A stretch of 61,616 nt of DNA from DATBHZ01 sp036557185 (GCA_036557185.1 DATBHZ010000033.1:1-61616), one strand, 5' to 3'. Numbered from the stretch's first letter, positions 1-9,175 are shown. The notes: generated from the letters alone by a model not told the origin. Translations and numbers: made by a program.

Positions 1-1
1 G

Positions 2-565
2 ATCTCCGCACTCTCGTACGACTTCTTCTTCACCCATCCCTACTACTCCCTCACGATCGACCGGGCCGACGATCTCGTGACGGCGATCCTCCTCGTCGCC
101 GTCGGCTTGATCGTCGGTGAGGTCGTCGTGCGCGGATGGCGAAGCCGAGCTGCAGAGGCGGAGAGTCGCCGCGAGGCGGATCGCGTTCGCAATGTCGCGC
201 AGCTTGGCGCCGGTGGGGAGACCGAGCAGCGACTGATCCGATTGGTGCAGCGCGAGCTCGTCGACGTGCTGCACGTCCCGGGCGTCCGGTTCGAGAGCCC
301 GCCGTTCATCACGGTGCTTCCGGTGCTGGGGCACGGCAGTATCCGCATCCCTTCGAGCGACGCGAGTGCCGCGGCCGAGTCCGAAAGCTTCGTCGAGCTG
401 CCCGTGTACGGCGAGGGTCGGCGGCTGGGTCGCTTCGTGGTCGAGCTTCCCGAAGGCGCGAGCGGGGTCCTGCTCCCGGCCGAGTCGCGAGCGACGGCCG
501 CGGCGCTCGCAGACCAGCTCGGGATCGCACTCGCGAGCGGGAGACGAGGAGTGCGGAATGGGTGA
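2..565 (+). CDS. DUF4118 domain protein, KdpD-like sensor without kinase (5' end outside window)
   Basis: The window opens inside this gene, so only its last 187 residues are visible. They begin in a DUF4118-type membrane domain like that of KdpD: the motif YDFFFTHPYYSLTI is followed by a hydrophobic helix at about visible residues 25-45. A soluble stretch of roughly 130 residues follows and resembles the GAF-like segment that precedes the kinase core in KdpD, ending LADQLGIAL. The gene then stops; no HisKA or ATPase domain follows. It overlaps the next gene by 8 bases and leads straight into the kdp operon, so a role in sensing or tuning the potassium response is inferred. The N-terminal architecture is unknown. 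Confidence 0.75.
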   Translation: MSALSYDFFFTHPYYSLTIDRADDLVTAILLVAVGLIVGEVVVRGWRSRAAEAESRREADRVRNVAQLGAGGETEQRLIRLVQRELVDVLHVPGVRFESPPFITVLPVLGHGSIRIPSSDASAAAESESFVELPVYGEGRRLGRFVVELPEGASGVLLPAESRATAAALADQLGIALASGRRGVRNG

Positions 566-719
566 CCTGATCTTCGTCGGCGTCGTCCTCGTGTTCTTCG
601 GGCTGATGGCCGGCTTCGTGGTGTTGTGCGACCGAGTGATCGGCCCGGACTCGTCGAGCGATCTCGCGGTCGATCACGACGAGGAGATCGCGACGAGCGA
701 GGAAGAGGTCGCTGCGTGA
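558..719 (+). CDS. 53-residue single-pass membrane protein upstream of kdpF
   Basis: A short protein with one N-terminal hydrophobic helix (residues 4-25, IFVGVVLVFFGLMAGFVVL), then CDRVIG and an acidic tail rich in Asp and Glu (EEIATSEEEVAA). It overlaps the preceding DUF4118 gene by 8 bases and its stop codon overlaps the GTG of kdpF, so it is translationally coupled to the kdp operon. From memory, small membrane proteins with a similar C-D-R-hydrophobic pattern often sit beside kdpF in actinobacteria; that is recollection, not a search. Function is not known; an accessory role in the Kdp complex is only an inference from position. Confidence 0.7.
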   Translation: MGDLIFVGVVLVFFGLMAGFVVLCDRVIGPDSSSDLAVDHDEEIATSEEEVAA

Positions 720-805
720 GCGCCGACAACGTCGTCGGCTTGATCCTCGCAGTGCTGCTGGCCGGCTACCTCGTGTGCGCGCTCGTGGCGCCGGAGCGGC
801 TCTGA
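716..805 (+). CDS. kdpF: KdpF, small stabilising subunit of the K+-transporting ATPase
   Basis: A 29-residue protein read from GTG: one membrane helix (VVGLILAVLLAGYLVCALV) ending in the KdpF-typical A-P-E-R-L. In the family KdpF is a single-helix lipid-like peptide that stabilises the KdpABC complex in the cytoplasmic membrane. The start codon overlaps the previous stop (GTGA) and the last base of its stop is the first base of the kdpA ATG. Length, end motif and position immediately before kdpA all agree. Confidence 0.9.
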   Translation: MSADNVVGLILAVLLAGYLVCALVAPERL

Positions 806-2514
806 TGTCGATCGAGTCATGGCTGCAGCTCGGTGCGCTCCTTGTCCTGCTCGGCGTCTCCGTTCCGCTGTTCGGCACGTACATGGCGCGGGTCTTCGGA
901 GGTGGCCGCGCGCCCGGCGACAGGGTCTTCCTACCGGTCGAGCGGCTGATCTACCGGCTGTGCGGGATCGATCCCGAGCGGGAGCAGCGCTGGAACATCT
1001 ATGCGCTCTCGGTGCTCGCGTTCAGCGTGATCTCGGTCCTGTTCGTGTACCTCGTCGAGCGTCTCCAGGGAAATCTCCCCTTCAACCCCACCGGCGTGAG
1101 CTCCATAGACCCGGCACTTGCGTTCAACACAGCCGTGAGCTTCGCCACCAACACGAACTGGCAGAACTACGCCGGCGAATCGACGATGAGCCACCTCACC
1201 CAGATGGTTGCGCTCACGGTGCAGAACTTCGCGTCCGCCGGTGTCGGGCTCGTCGTGGCCGTGGCGCTGATCCGCGGGCTGGTGCGGCGCCGCGTCGGCA
1301 CGCTCGGCAACTTCTGGGCCGACCTCATCCGCGGGATCATCCGCGTGCTGCTCCCGATCGCACTGATCGGCGCGGTCGTGATGGTGAGCCAGGGCGTGGT
1401 CGACAACACGCACGGGTTCACTCAGGCGACGACGATCGAAGGTCACAAGCAGCAGGTTCCCGGAGGGCCGGTCGCGAGCCAGGAGGCGATCAAGGAGCTC
1501 GGAAATAACGGAGGGGGCCCCTACAACGCGAACTCGATGCATCCCTTCGAGAATCCGAACCCGATCACGGACCTCCTGCAGCTGTACCTGATCCTGGTGC
1601 TCCCTTTCTCGCTCGCGTGGACGTTCGGCGTCATGGCGAAGGACAAGAAACAGGGTCTCGCCGTGCTCGGGGCGATGGTCCTGCTCTTCCTCGCCACCAC
1701 CGTGCTGACCATGGTGCTCCAGACGGGCTCCAACCCGAAGCTGACCGCGGCGGGTGTCAATCAGACGACGACGTCGACCCAGAGCGGTGGCAGCACCGAG
1801 GGCACCGAGACTCGCTTCGGTGCCGCGGGGTGCGGCTTGTTCGCGTCCAGCACCACACATACGTCAACTGGGGCTGTCAACTGTTCGCATGACAGCCTGC
1901 TCCCGCTCGCCGGGATGATGCCGCTCACGAACATCATGCTCGGCGAGGTCAGCCCCGGCGGGCTGGGCGCCGGGCTGTACGGGATGTTGATCTTCGCCCT
2001 GCTGTCGGTGTTCATCGCCGGCCTGATGGTCGGGCGAACACCGGAGTACTTGGGCAAGAAGATCCAGGCGGCGGAGATGAAGCTCGTCGTGGTCTACCTG
2101 CTCGCCGTCCCCTTGGTGATCCTGGCGTTCGCCGGAGCGTCGGTCGTGATGACGACTCCGTCGCATTCGATCCTCAACCCGGGCCCGCACGGCCTCAGCG
2201 AGGTCGTCTACGCGTTCACGTCACAGGCGAACAACAACGGCTCGGCATTCGCCGGCCTCACCGGCAACACCAACTGGTTCAACACGACCGGCGGGCTCTC
2301 GATGCTCGTCGGTCGCTACGTCCTGATGATCACCGCCCTTGCGATCGCCGGATCGTTGGTGCGCAAGCAGACGGTCCCGGCGTCGGCGGGCACGTTCCCG
2401 ACCAACAGCGGGATGTTCACCGGTCTCCTCGCGTCGGTGGTCGTGGTGGTCGTCGGCCTCACGTACCTGCCCGTCCTCGCGCTCGGCCCGATCGTCGAGC
2501 ACCTGAAGCTCTGA
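805..2514 (+). CDS. kdpA: Potassium-transporting ATPase subunit KdpA
   Basis: A 569-residue polytopic membrane protein that forms the K+ channel-like subunit of the P-type Kdp pump. The four pore-loop regions of the SKT superfamily are recognisable: TNTNWQNYAGESTMSH, the NNGGGPYNANSMHPFENPN region, GAVNCSHDS, and GNTNWFNTTGGLSML. The conserved GLMVGRTPEYLGKKI is present near residue 410. The ATG shares a base with the kdpF stop, which fixes the start. The extracellular loop before the third filter (about residues 312-345) is rich in Thr, Ser and Gly. Second gene of the core kdpFABC operon. Confidence 0.97.
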   Translation: MSIESWLQLGALLVLLGVSVPLFGTYMARVFGGGRAPGDRVFLPVERLIYRLCGIDPEREQRWNIYALSVLAFSVISVLFVYLVERLQGNLPFNPTGVSSIDPALAFNTAVSFATNTNWQNYAGESTMSHLTQMVALTVQNFASAGVGLVVAVALIRGLVRRRVGTLGNFWADLIRGIIRVLLPIALIGAVVMVSQGVVDNTHGFTQATTIEGHKQQVPGGPVASQEAIKELGNNGGGPYNANSMHPFENPNPITDLLQLYLILVLPFSLAWTFGVMAKDKKQGLAVLGAMVLLFLATTVLTMVLQTGSNPKLTAAGVNQTTTSTQSGGSTEGTETRFGAAGCGLFASSTTHTSTGAVNCSHDSLLPLAGMMPLTNIMLGEVSPGGLGAGLYGMLIFALLSVFIAGLMVGRTPEYLGKKIQAAEMKLVVVYLLAVPLVILAFAGASVVMTTPSHSILNPGPHGLSEVVYAFTSQANNNGSAFAGLTGNTNWFNTTGGLSMLVGRYVLMITALAIAGSLVRKQTVPASAGTFPTNSGMFTGLLASVVVVVVGLTYLPVLALGPIVEHLKL

Positions 2515-2527
2515 GGAGCACGAGAAC

Positions 2528-4588
2528 ATGCCCGGCGCCCCCGCCAAGTCCCAATCGCTCTTCGAAGGCGCGATCGCGCGACGCGCGTTCGTCGACAGCG
2601 TCCGCAAGCTCAATCCGCGTGTGCAGATGCGCAACCCGGTCATGTTCGTCGTCGAGGTCGGCAGCGTGCTCACGACTGTGCTGTTCGTTCGGGACCTCGG
2701 TCGGCACGGCACGCAGCAGGACGTGTTCTCCGGGCTCGTTGCCGCGTTCCTCTGGTTCACGGTGCTCTTCGCGAACTTTGCCGAAGCGATCGCCGAAGGG
2801 CGAGGCAAGGCGCAGGCGGACACGCTGCGAAAGACACGCACCGAGACCGCCGCGAATCGCCGGCTCCCGGACGGTTCGACCGAAGAGGTGCCGAGCACGG
2901 CGCTCGACGTGGGTGACCAATGTGTCGTCAACGCGGGTGAGCTCATTCCGAGTGACGGCGACGTGATCGAGGGGATCGCGAGCGTCGACGAGTCGGCCAT
3001 CACCGGCGAGTCGGCACCGGTCATCCGTGAATCCGGAGGCGACAGGTCTGCGGTAACGGGCGGGACGCGGGTCCTCTCCGACCAGATCGTCGTCCGCATC
3101 AGCGCAAGGCCGGGCGAGACCTTCCTCGATCGCATGATCTCGCTCGTCGAGGGCGCGGACCGCCAGAAGACTCCCAACGAGATCGCGCTCAACATCCTGC
3201 TCGCAGGCCTGACGATCATCTTCCTTCTCGCGGTCGTCACGCTCCAACCGTTTGCGATCTATTCGGATGCCGAGCAGTCCGTGATCGTGCTCGTCGCGCT
3301 GCTGGTCTGCCTCATCCCGACGACCATCGGCGGTCTGCTGAGTGCGATCGGGATTGCCGGCATGGACCGGCTCGTGCAGCGGAACGTGCTCGCAATGAGC
3401 GGGCGTGCCGTCGAAGCCGCAGGCGACGTGAGCACGCTCCTGCTCGACAAGACCGGGACCATCACCTACGGCTCGCGCCAAGCCGCGCAGCTGCTTCCCG
3501 TCCACGGTGCGGACGAAGCCGAGCTCGCTGACGCAGCGCTGCTCTCGAGCCTCGCCGACGAGACGCCGGAAGGCCGCTCGATCGTGGTGCTCGCGAAGGA
3601 GCGCTACGGCGTGCACGCGCGCGATCTCGACGGCGCGACGCTCGTCCCCTTCACCGCGCAGACCCGGATGAGCGGTGTCGACTACGAAGGCCACTCGATC
3701 CGCAAGGGCGCGGCCGACTCCGTCCGCTCGTGGGTCGAGGAGCACGGCGGTGCAGTGCCCGAGGAGCTGAGCACGATTGTCGACGGCATCTCGGGGCAGG
3801 GCGGGACGCCCCTCGTGGTCGCCTCGAAGAATGGTGCCGCGCCGCGCGCGCTCGGCGTCATCTACTTGAAGGACACCGTCAAGGAGGGCATGCGGGCGCG
3901 GTTCGACGAGCTTCGGGCGATGGGAATTCGCACCGTGATGATCACGGGCGACAACCCGCGGACCGCCGCGGTCATCGCCGAAGAGGCCGGCGTCGACGAC
4001 TTCCTCGCAGAGGCGACACCCGAAGACAAGATGGCCCTGATCCGGAAGGAGCAGCACGGCGGCCGGCTCGTCGCCATGACCGGTGACGGGACCAACGACG
4101 CACCTGCGCTCGCGCAAGCCGACGTCGGAGTCGCCATGAACACGGGCACGCAAGCCGCCAAAGAGGCCGGGAACATGGTCGACCTGGACTCGGACCCGAC
4201 GAAACTCATCGAGGTCGTCGAGATCGGCAAGCAGTTGCTGATCACACGTGGCTCGCTCACGACGTTCTCGATCGCGAACGACGTTGCCAAGTACTTCGCG
4301 ATCATTCCTGCGATGTTCGCGTCGTTCGGCTCACTCGCGGTGCTGAACGACCTGAACATCATGCAACTGTCGTCACCGCGGTCCGCCATCCTCTCCGCGG
4401 TGATCTTCAACGCGCTGATCATCGTCGCCCTGATCCCGCTTGCCTTGCGCGGAGTGAGGTTTCGCCCCGTGGGCGCTGCGGAGATCCTGCGTCGCAATCT
4501 CCTGATCTACGGGCTGGGCGGGATCGTCGCACCGTTCGTCGGCATCAAGCTCATCGACCTCGTCATCACCGCCATGGGGGTGCACTAG
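2528..4588 (+). CDS. kdpB: Potassium-transporting ATPase subunit KdpB (P-type ATPase)
   Basis: A 686-residue catalytic subunit that hydrolyses ATP to drive K+ uptake through KdpA. The phosphorylated aspartate is Asp307 in LLLDKTGTIT, the same number as in E. coli KdpB. The actuator-domain motif ITGESAPV and the hinge motif MTGDGTNDAPALAQADVG are intact, and the C-terminal helices include NDVAKYFAIIPAMF. An AGCTCTGAGGAGC stretch 5 to 15 bases upstream supplies a GGAG ribosome binding site. It lies 13 bases after kdpA and abuts kdpC directly. Confidence 0.98.
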   Translation: MPGAPAKSQSLFEGAIARRAFVDSVRKLNPRVQMRNPVMFVVEVGSVLTTVLFVRDLGRHGTQQDVFSGLVAAFLWFTVLFANFAEAIAEGRGKAQADTLRKTRTETAANRRLPDGSTEEVPSTALDVGDQCVVNAGELIPSDGDVIEGIASVDESAITGESAPVIRESGGDRSAVTGGTRVLSDQIVVRISARPGETFLDRMISLVEGADRQKTPNEIALNILLAGLTIIFLLAVVTLQPFAIYSDAEQSVIVLVALLVCLIPTTIGGLLSAIGIAGMDRLVQRNVLAMSGRAVEAAGDVSTLLLDKTGTITYGSRQAAQLLPVHGADEAELADAALLSSLADETPEGRSIVVLAKERYGVHARDLDGATLVPFTAQTRMSGVDYEGHSIRKGAADSVRSWVEEHGGAVPEELSTIVDGISGQGGTPLVVASKNGAAPRALGVIYLKDTVKEGMRARFDELRAMGIRTVMITGDNPRTAAVIAEEAGVDDFLAEATPEDKMALIRKEQHGGRLVAMTGDGTNDAPALAQADVGVAMNTGTQAAKEAGNMVDLDSDPTKLIEVVEIGKQLLITRGSLTTFSIANDVAKYFAIIPAMFASFGSLAVLNDLNIMQLSSPRSAILSAVIFNALIIVALIPLALRGVRFRPVGAAEILRRNLLIYGLGGIVAPFVGIKLIDLVITAMGVH

Positions 4589-5170
4589 ATGCGCCGGCAG
4601 CTGCTCCCCGCACTCGGGATCTTCCTGGCGATCACGGTCGTCTGCGGGCTCGTGTACCCACTCGTGGTGCTCGGTGTCGCGCAGGGCGTGTTCCGCGGCA
4701 AAGCCGATGGCTCGCTCGTGAACCGCGACGGGAAGGTGATCGGCTCGAGCCTGCTCGCCCAAGGCTTCACGGAGGCGAAGTACTTCCACCCTCGCCCGTC
4801 GGCGGCCGGCGCAGACGGCTACGACGGCGCGGCCAGCGGCTCGTCGAACCTCGGCCCCAGCAATCCGGAGCTCGTCAAGACCGTCGCGCAACGTGCCGTC
4901 GCGTATCGGAAGGAGAACGGTCTTCGAGCGGGCGCGAAGGTGCCGACTGACGCGGTCACCGCCTCGGGTTCCGGGCTCGATCCCGACGTCACGGTCGCGA
5001 ACGCCGACCTGCAGGCCCGTCGCGTGGCGCGTGCGCGGAACCTGGAAGCAAGCGTCGTGCTCGATCTGATTGCTCGGCACACGAACGGCCGACAACTGGG
5101 GTTTCTCGGTGAGCGCACCGTGAACGTGCTCGACCTCAACCTCGCCCTCGATCGTCTGCCTCGGACTTAG
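4589..5170 (+). CDS. kdpC: Potassium-transporting ATPase subunit KdpC
   Basis: A 193-residue protein with one N-terminal membrane helix (LPALGIFLAITVVCGLVYPL), then an extracellular domain. Family signatures include IGSSLLAQGFTEAKYFHPRPS, the SGSGLDPDVTVANA motif, and C-terminal NVLDLNLALD. KdpC binds KdpA/KdpB and stimulates ATP use. The ATG follows the kdpB stop with no gap. Last pump subunit of the operon, with kdpD nine bases downstream. Confidence 0.97.
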   Translation: MRRQLLPALGIFLAITVVCGLVYPLVVLGVAQGVFRGKADGSLVNRDGKVIGSSLLAQGFTEAKYFHPRPSAAGADGYDGAASGSSNLGPSNPELVKTVAQRAVAYRKENGLRAGAKVPTDAVTASGSGLDPDVTVANADLQARRVARARNLEASVVLDLIARHTNGRQLGFLGERTVNVLDLNLALDRLPRT

Positions 5171-5179
5171 GCTCTGGAC

Positions 5180-7690
5180 ATGGCGCGGGGATCGCTTCGC
5201 ATCTACCTTGGTGCGGCGCCGGGCGTCGGCAAGACCTTTGCGATGCTGAACGAGGGGCGTCGCCGCGTGTCGCGCGGCACCGACGTCGTGGTCGGATTCG
5301 TCGAGACACACGACCGAACGAACACCGCAGCGCAGATCGGAGATCTCGAGGTCGTCCCGCGCACTCGAATCGAGTACCGGGGGACGTCCTTCGAGGAGAT
5401 GGACGTCGATGCGGTCGTCGCGCGCCATCCCAAGGTGGCGCTCGTCGACGAGCTGGCGCACACGAACGTGCCCGGCGCTCGCAACGAGAAGCGCTATCAG
5501 GACGTCGAGGAGATCCTCGAGGCGGGCATCGACGTGATCTCCACCGTCAACATTCAGCATCTTGAATCGATGAACGACGTCGTGCAGCAGATCACCGGGA
5601 TCGAGCAGCGCGAGACGATTCCCGACGCCGTTGTGCGGGCCGCCGATCAGGTGGAGCTCATCGACCAGACGCCGGAGGCCCTGCGCCGCCGCATGGCGCA
5701 CGGGAACATCTACGCGCCCGAGAAGGTGGACGCAGCCCTCGCCAACTACTTCCGGCTCGGCAATCTCGGTGCGCTGCGCGAGCTGGCGCTCATGTGGGTC
5801 GCCGACAAGGTCGACGAGGCCTTGGAGCAGTACCGGGAAGCGCACGGCATCGCGGGGCAATGGGAAACCCGGGAGCGCGTGGTCGTCGCGATCACCGGCG
5901 CCCGCGGTGGTGAGGACGTGATCCGGCGGGCAGCGCGCATGGCGATGCGATCCCGCGGCGATCTGCTGGGTGTGCACGTGCGCCCTGCCGACGGGCTCGC
6001 GGCACCCTCGACCGAACGGCTCACGGCGCTGCGCTCGCTGCTCATCAGGCTTGGGGGTGAGTACCACGAGGTGAGCGGTACGGACATCGGGCAGGCGTTG
6101 ATCCGCTTCGCGGAAGCGGAGAACGCGTCGCAGCTCGTGCTCGGCGCGAGCCAGCGCTCGCGGACGGCCGAGCTGCTGCGCGGGTCGGTCATCAATCGGG
6201 TGATCCGTGCCTCGGGACCGATCGACATCCATGTCATCTCGACGGACGAGGCTGAGTCCGCGGACGCGCCGGGGATGCGTGTCCCGATCCGCCGAGCACC
6301 TGCGCTCCCGACGCGCCGCGTGGTCACGGCATGGGTGCTGGCAGTCCTGGCGCCGCCGCTGCTCGCGTTGCTCCTCACAGCCATGCGCGGCACGCTCACC
6401 CTGCCCGGCGATCTCCTGCTGTTCCTGTTCCTCGTGGTGGTCGTCGCCGCGATCGGCGGCCTGCTGCCGGCGCTGGTCGCGGCCGTCAGCGGCTCCCTGC
6501 TGGCGAACTACTACTTCACCCCGCCGCTCCATACCTTCACGATCTCCGAGGGCGAGAACCTGCTCGCGCTGTTCGTGTTCATCGTGGTCGCAGCCGTGGT
6601 GAGCTACCTGGTGAGTGTTGCCAGCCGTCGGAGCGCGGAGGCTGCACGGGCGCGTGCCGAGGCCGAGACGCTCGCGGCCCTCGGCGGCACACTGGTGGGT
6701 GCCGACGATCCACTTCCGCAGCTCGTGGCGCAGCTCCGCACGGCGTTCTCGGCGGAATCCGTGGCCGTGCTGCGTGAGGAGGACGGCGAGTGGAACGTCG
6801 AGGCCTCGGACGGGACGCCGGCGCCGCGGCGCCCCGAGGGCGCAACGCTGCGCGTCACTTTGGGGGCGCACGAGGTGCTCGTCGTCAACGGCGAGGGCCT
6901 GACCGACAGCGACCTCGACGTGCTCCGTGAGTTCGCTGCGCAGGTGCAGCTCGCGCTCGAGAGCAGACGGCTGCGTGCTCGTGTCGAGGCTGCGGCGGGC
7001 CTTGCCGAGGCCAACGAGCTGCGAACGGCGCTGCTCGCCGCGGTCTCCCACGATCTGCGGACCCCGCTCGCGTCGATCAAGGCGTCCGTGACGAGCCTCC
7101 TGCAACGCGACGTCGCCTGGACGCCCGAAGCCACGACGGAGTTCCTCTCGACCATCGACGAGGAGACCGACCGTTTGAACTCGCTGGTCGGCAACCTGCT
7201 CGACATGAGCCGGCTCCAGACAGGCGTCGTGAACCTGGTCGTGCGCGAGGTCGGCTACGACGAGGTCGCGCCTCGCGCGCTCGCCGGTCTTCCCGAGAAC
7301 CCCATCCCCGTGCTCGTCGCCGTGCCCGAGACGTTGCCGCGTGTCCGAGCCGACGCGGCGCTCCTCGAGCGCGCGGTCGCGAACCTCGTGGACAACGCGC
7401 GGTCGTGGTCTCCCCCGGAGTGCTCGGTGCTCGTCGAGGCAGGCGCGGTGAAGGACCGCGTGGACCTGCGCGTGATCGACCATGGTCCGGGCATCCCGGT
7501 CGACCAGCGCGAGGAGGTCTTCCGGCCGTTCCAACGTCTCGGTGACAACCCGCGTCACGGCTCTGGGGTCGGGCTCGGTCTTGCCGTTGCGAAGGGCTTC
7601 GTCGAGGTGATGGGCGGGGAGATCACGGTCGACGACACGCCTGGTGGAGGTGCGACAATCGTGATCAGCCTTCCGGCGGTCCACCCGTGA
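5180..7690 (+). CDS. kdpD: Sensor histidine kinase KdpD
   Basis: An 836-residue membrane histidine kinase for K+ limitation. Domain order: N-terminal KdpD domain with Walker A GAAPGVGKT (residues 11-19) and the VDELAHTNVPG region; a universal-stress-like domain (about 245-370); four DUF4118 membrane helices (about 385-480) followed by NYYFTPPLHTFTI; a GAF-like segment; HisKA with the phosphorylated His624 in AVSHDLRTPLASI; and a C-terminal ATPase domain with NLVDNARSWS and GSGVGLGLAVAK. The stop overlaps the GTG of kdpE by four bases. A second, kinase-less DUF4118 protein heads the same operon. Confidence 0.97.
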   Translation: MARGSLRIYLGAAPGVGKTFAMLNEGRRRVSRGTDVVVGFVETHDRTNTAAQIGDLEVVPRTRIEYRGTSFEEMDVDAVVARHPKVALVDELAHTNVPGARNEKRYQDVEEILEAGIDVISTVNIQHLESMNDVVQQITGIEQRETIPDAVVRAADQVELIDQTPEALRRRMAHGNIYAPEKVDAALANYFRLGNLGALRELALMWVADKVDEALEQYREAHGIAGQWETRERVVVAITGARGGEDVIRRAARMAMRSRGDLLGVHVRPADGLAAPSTERLTALRSLLIRLGGEYHEVSGTDIGQALIRFAEAENASQLVLGASQRSRTAELLRGSVINRVIRASGPIDIHVISTDEAESADAPGMRVPIRRAPALPTRRVVTAWVLAVLAPPLLALLLTAMRGTLTLPGDLLLFLFLVVVVAAIGGLLPALVAAVSGSLLANYYFTPPLHTFTISEGENLLALFVFIVVAAVVSYLVSVASRRSAEAARARAEAETLAALGGTLVGADDPLPQLVAQLRTAFSAESVAVLREEDGEWNVEASDGTPAPRRPEGATLRVTLGAHEVLVVNGEGLTDSDLDVLREFAAQVQLALESRRLRARVEAAAGLAEANELRTALLAAVSHDLRTPLASIKASVTSLLQRDVAWTPEATTEFLSTIDEETDRLNSLVGNLLDMSRLQTGVVNLVVREVGYDEVAPRALAGLPENPIPVLVAVPETLPRVRADAALLERAVANLVDNARSWSPPECSVLVEAGAVKDRVDLRVIDHGPGIPVDQREEVFRPFQRLGDNPRHGSGVGLGLAVAKGFVEVMGGEITVDDTPGGGATIVISLPAVHP

Positions 7691-8406
7691 CCGCGGCTGA
7701 TCTCGAGGATGCCGTGGCGCAAGCGCGTGTCCTGGTCGTCGACGACGAGCCACAGATTCGCCGTGCGCTCGGTGTGAACCTTCGTGCGCGTGGATTCGAC
7801 GTCGACCTCGCCGAGACGGGCGAGCGAGCGCTCGACCTTGCCGCGCGTCACCATCCGGACGTCGTCGTGCTGGACCTTGGCCTGCCCGGGATGGATGGCG
7901 TCGAGGTGATCGAGGGCCTGCGCGGCTGGACCCAGGTCCCGATCATCGTCCTGTCGGTCCGGGAGGGCGAGCGCGACAAGGTCGTCGCGCTCGATGCCGG
8001 AGCGGACGACTACGTCACGAAGCCTTTCGGCATGGATGAGCTCCTCGCGAGGTTGCGTGCCGCCCTCCGCCGGGCCAGCCCTGCCGACGAGGACGCAGTC
8101 GTCGCGACACCGGACTTCACGATCGATCTCGCGGCGAAGCGCGTGACGAACGCCGCGGGTGAAGAGGTTCGTCTGACACCCACGGAATGGCAGATCGTCG
8201 AGGTGCTCGTGCGTCACTCCGGGAAGCTGGTGAGCCAGCGCCAGTTGCTTCAGGAGGTGTGGGGCCCGGCGTACGAGACGGAGACGAACTACCTGCGCGT
8301 CTTCATCGCGCAGGTGCGTCGCAAGCTGGAGCCGCAACCCTCGCGCCCGCGGTACTTCGTGACGGAGCCGGGGATGGGCTACCGCTTCGAGCCGGTACCC
8401 GGCTGA
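7687..8406 (+). CDS. kdpE: Response regulator KdpE
   Basis: A 239-residue OmpR-class response regulator. The receiver domain carries the acidic pocket VVDDEP and the phosphoacceptor Asp63 in VVVLDLGLPG, with the conserved Lys in DYVTKPFG. The C-terminal winged helix includes LTPTEWQIVEVLVRH and ends YFVTEPGMGYRFEP, as in KdpE proteins. GTG start overlaps the kdpD stop (GTGA). It would be phosphorylated by KdpD and act on kdp transcription; the operon promoter lies outside the window, so no binding site can be shown. Confidence 0.96.
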   Translation: MTAADLEDAVAQARVLVVDDEPQIRRALGVNLRARGFDVDLAETGERALDLAARHHPDVVVLDLGLPGMDGVEVIEGLRGWTQVPIIVLSVREGERDKVVALDAGADDYVTKPFGMDELLARLRAALRRASPADEDAVVATPDFTIDLAAKRVTNAAGEEVRLTPTEWQIVEVLVRHSGKLVSQRQLLQEVWGPAYETETNYLRVFIAQVRRKLEPQPSRPRYFVTEPGMGYRFEPVPG

Positions 8407-8415
8407 GAGTGCGGT

Positions 8416-8431
8416 CGCGTCAGCCGACGCG
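8416..8431. terminator. Short hairpin between convergent kdpE and dedA
   Basis: CGCGTC and GACGCG form a perfect six-base stem around a four-base loop, in the 13-base space between the two converging genes and running into the minus-strand stop codon. There is no T-run on either side, so intrinsic termination is uncertain. Confidence 0.3.
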
Positions 8432-9043
8432 CGCGTTCTGCTCGCGCTTGTGCTTGCGCCATTCGAGGATCGGCGGGATCAGCGAGAGCGCGATGATCAC
8501 GAGCACGATGGGGATGAGGTAGGTGTCGACCTTGTCGGGCGGGATCCGCGTACCGAGCGCGTATCCGGCGAGCGTGACGCCGCCGGCCCAGACCACACCG
8601 CCGACGACGTTGTAGGTCGTGTACTTGCGCAAGTCCATGTTGCCGATGCCTGCGAGCGGTGGCACGAGCGTCCGTACGAACGGCAGGAAGCGCGCGAGGA
8701 AGATCGTCTTGCTCCCGTGCTTGTCGAAGAATTCTTCGGAGCGTTGCACGTACTCCTGTTTGAAGATCCTCGAGTCCGGCCGGCGGAACATGCCGGGTCC
8801 GTACTTCTTGCCGAGCCAGTAGCCGATCTGCCCGCCGGCAATCGCGGCAAGGATGACGCCGAGCGTGACGACGCCGATGTTCAGCCCGAACTTTCCGGTT
8901 GCGGCGAAGAGGCCCGCGGTGAACAGGAGCGAGTCGCCGGGAAAGATGAGGCCGAGCAACATCCCGCACTCGAGGAAGATGACGGTGATGATCCCGATCG
9001 TTCCCAGCGTGCGGATGAGGGATTCGGGGTCGAACGGGCCCAT
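8420..9043 (-). CDS. DedA family membrane protein
   Basis: A 207-residue polytopic membrane protein of the DedA/SNARE-associated family. It shows the acidic re-entrant motif near the N-terminus (FLECGMLLGLIFPGDSLLF), the GGQIGYWLGKKYG segment, and the FLARFLPFVRTLVPPLAGI arginine motif. Family members are linked to undecaprenyl-phosphate or phospholipid flipping and membrane homeostasis; the substrate here cannot be told. A TAGGCT box lies nine bases upstream of the ATG. It is transcribed towards kdpE and away from topA. Confidence 0.92.
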   Translation of the reverse strand: MGPFDPESLIRTLGTIGIITVIFLECGMLLGLIFPGDSLLFTAGLFAATGKFGLNIGVVTLGVILAAIAGGQIGYWLGKKYGPGMFRRPDSRIFKQEYVQRSEEFFDKHGSKTIFLARFLPFVRTLVPPLAGIGNMDLRKYTTYNVVGGVVWAGGVTLAGYALGTRIPPDKVDTYLIPIVLVIIALSLIPPILEWRKHKREQNARVG

Positions 9044-9058
9044 GGGCGGGCAAGCCTA
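9041..9058 (-). promoter_or_regulatory. Candidate -10 box of the dedA gene
   Basis: On the minus strand TAGGCT (9058 to 9053) stands nine bases before the ATG, giving a predicted 5' leader of only two or three bases. No convincing -35 is seen. Confidence 0.4.
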
Positions 9059-9175
9059 GACAACGCCAATTCGTTCGTTTTTCCGGGCCCCCGGGCGGCG
9101 GATCGAGCGGCCCATGTCGAGGTCCGATTTGCGTCGGCGCTACCGTCGGCCGCACCCCGAGCCGAATCGAGTCTC

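Noticed and set aside
2459..4153. A 564-codon minus-strand frame opposite kdpB.
   Set aside because: Low-complexity charged product, antisense to a certain P-type ATPase gene.
4373..7753. A 1126-codon open frame on the minus strand opposite kdpC and kdpD.
   Set aside because: It is antisense to two genes with clear motifs; its product is Arg/His/Asp-rich without recognisable domains, a usual artefact of GC-rich codon bias.
9075..9105. GC-rich hairpin CCGGGCCCCCGG next to a T-run after the DedA start.
   Set aside because: The T-run precedes the stem on the plus strand and would read as an A-run on the minus strand, so it cannot be an intrinsic terminator in either direction.
8450..9175. Upstream extension of topA in frame by about 240 codons.
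   Set aside because: The segment is antisense to the DedA gene and has no Toprim-related sequence; GTG 9176 gives the normal N-terminus.
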